Positions 5,769 through 6,254 of a stretch of DNA of 6,254 bases are shown in pieces. Positions within the stretch are counted from its first letter, which is position 1; each line of letters begins with the position of its first letter. A model generated the notes under the pieces. The model searched no databases and was not told the DNA's origin. It saw only the letters and a program-made list of their open reading frames with translations. A program made the position numbers and the translations under genes. This DNA is from Candidatus Krumholzibacteriia bacterium (GTDB lineage Bacteria > Krumholzibacteriota > Krumholzibacteriia > LZORAL124-64-63): NCBI GenBank assembly GCA_014859985.1, contig JACZKN010000406.1, forward strand, positions 1 to 6,254, read 5' to 3'.

Positions 5769-6254
5769 CTAAGGCGCCGGCACCGCCAGGAGCCGCTGGG
5801 CCAGGGCCTGGCAGGCGTCGCCGAGGACCCGGGTGAAATCGGCCGTCGGCAGCGGCCGGCCGTCGGCGGTGATCACGGGTTCGCCTTCGGGCACCACGGG
5901 CGGGCGGGCCTGCCCGTCCTGGGCCGTGAAGTTGTAGAGCTCGTCGCGATGGCGTTCGGCCGTGGCCGTCCACACCGATCGGCCCGCGGCCAGGTCGTAG
6001 ACGTCCAGGGTCACCGTCAGCTTGCGGCGGGTCTTCAGGGCCGGGTCGAGGGAGCCGGCGTGCACGTCGCGGCCATCCCGGGCGCGCTGCTTCTCGACGG
6101 CCGCCTCGACACCCTCGTGCAGGGTGATCTCGTCCTTCTCGACCCTCGCCAGCGCCAGAAAACGCACCTCGCCCAGGGCGCCGGCCAAGGGGGCGAGCTG
6201 CGCCGGCCGCAGGACGCCGCCGCGGGCGAAGGCGCCCAGGACGGCGGCCAGGAG
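5769..6254 (-). CDS. Uncharacterised protein, C-terminal part (5' end outside window)
   Basis: The minus-strand frame is open from the right edge to a TAG at 5769-5771, giving the last 161 residues; the internal TTG at 6188 is unlikely to be the true start because the same frame continues upstream with plausible protein (LLAAVLGAFARGG). I do not recognise the family. Visible, numbered from the edge: VRFLALARVEKDEI (30-43), a charged stretch (48-77), KLTVTLDVYDLAAGRSVW (78-95) and a C-terminal amphipathic helix (about 138-156). The alternation of a strand ending in ALARVE and a strand-turn-strand ending in AAGRSVW resembles periplasmic lipoproteins of the CsgG/LpoB/GNA1162 type, where a line like V-x-V-x-L-x-V-x-D-x-x-x-G-x-x-V-W is common; this is a fold-level guess. 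It converges on the cbb3 cluster with 25 bases between stops and is probably unrelated to it in function. Confidence 0.6.
   Translation of the reverse strand, partial: LLAAVLGAFARGGVLRPAQLAPLAGALGEVRFLALARVEKDEITLHEGVEAAVEKQRARDGRDVHAGSLDPALKTRRKLTVTLDVYDLAAGRSVWTATAERHRDELYNFTAQDGQARPPVVPEGEPVITADGRPLPTADFTRVLGDACQALAQRLLAVPAP

Noticed and set aside
6186..6188. TTG at 6188 as the start of the minus-strand gene.
   Set aside because: The same frame stays open to the window edge with a plausible hydrophobic sequence, and TTG is a rare start; the gene most likely begins outside.

Overview
The window is a GC-rich (roughly 70% by eye) stretch carrying almost a complete gene set for making a cbb3-type (C-family haem-copper) cytochrome c oxidase, the high-affinity terminal oxidase used in low oxygen. 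Six genes and the end of a seventh lie head to tail on the + strand: ccoI (3' end only), ccoS, a fused ccoN-ccoO, ccoQ, ccoP, ccoG and a very small ccoH/fixH-like gene. A convergent gene on the - strand then enters from the right edge and closes the cluster.

Region by region: 2-694 is the C-terminal part of the CcoI copper ATPase. 658-876 is ccoS, overlapping ccoI by 37 bases. 877-936 is a short GC-rich leader ending in a strong ribosome binding site. 937-3363 encodes one polypeptide holding both the catalytic subunit CcoN and the mono-haem subunit CcoO. 3367-3567 is ccoQ, 3569-4180 a short single-haem ccoP, 4197-5612 ccoG, and 5615-5743 a 42-residue FixH-like membrane peptide. 5769-6254 (minus strand) is the C-terminal part of an unrecognised protein. 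No gap exceeds 300 bases.

The genes form one functional unit. CcoI moves copper across the membrane, CcoG is a ferredoxin-like cupric reductase, and CcoS and CcoH help build the CuB/haem centre and assemble the complex. CcoN, CcoO, CcoP and CcoQ are the oxidase itself. All metal and haem ligands expected in CcoN, the CcoO haem site and one CcoP haem site are present, so the enzyme looks active.

The architecture (assembly genes I-S first, then fused NO, Q, mono-haem P, G, H) resembles what I recall from Bacteroidota and other FCB-group or deltaproteobacterial lineages more than the separate N, O, Q, P genes of Alpha- and Gammaproteobacteria. With this base composition, a high-GC FCB-type or deltaproteobacteria-like organism is plausible, but this is inference and no taxonomic marker is present. 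The system itself is known. The less ordinary points are an extra membrane hairpin joining CcoN to CcoO, the reduction of CcoH to one membrane helix, a CcoP with one haem and two added cysteines, and an AT-rich promoter-like island inside the 3' end of ccoS.
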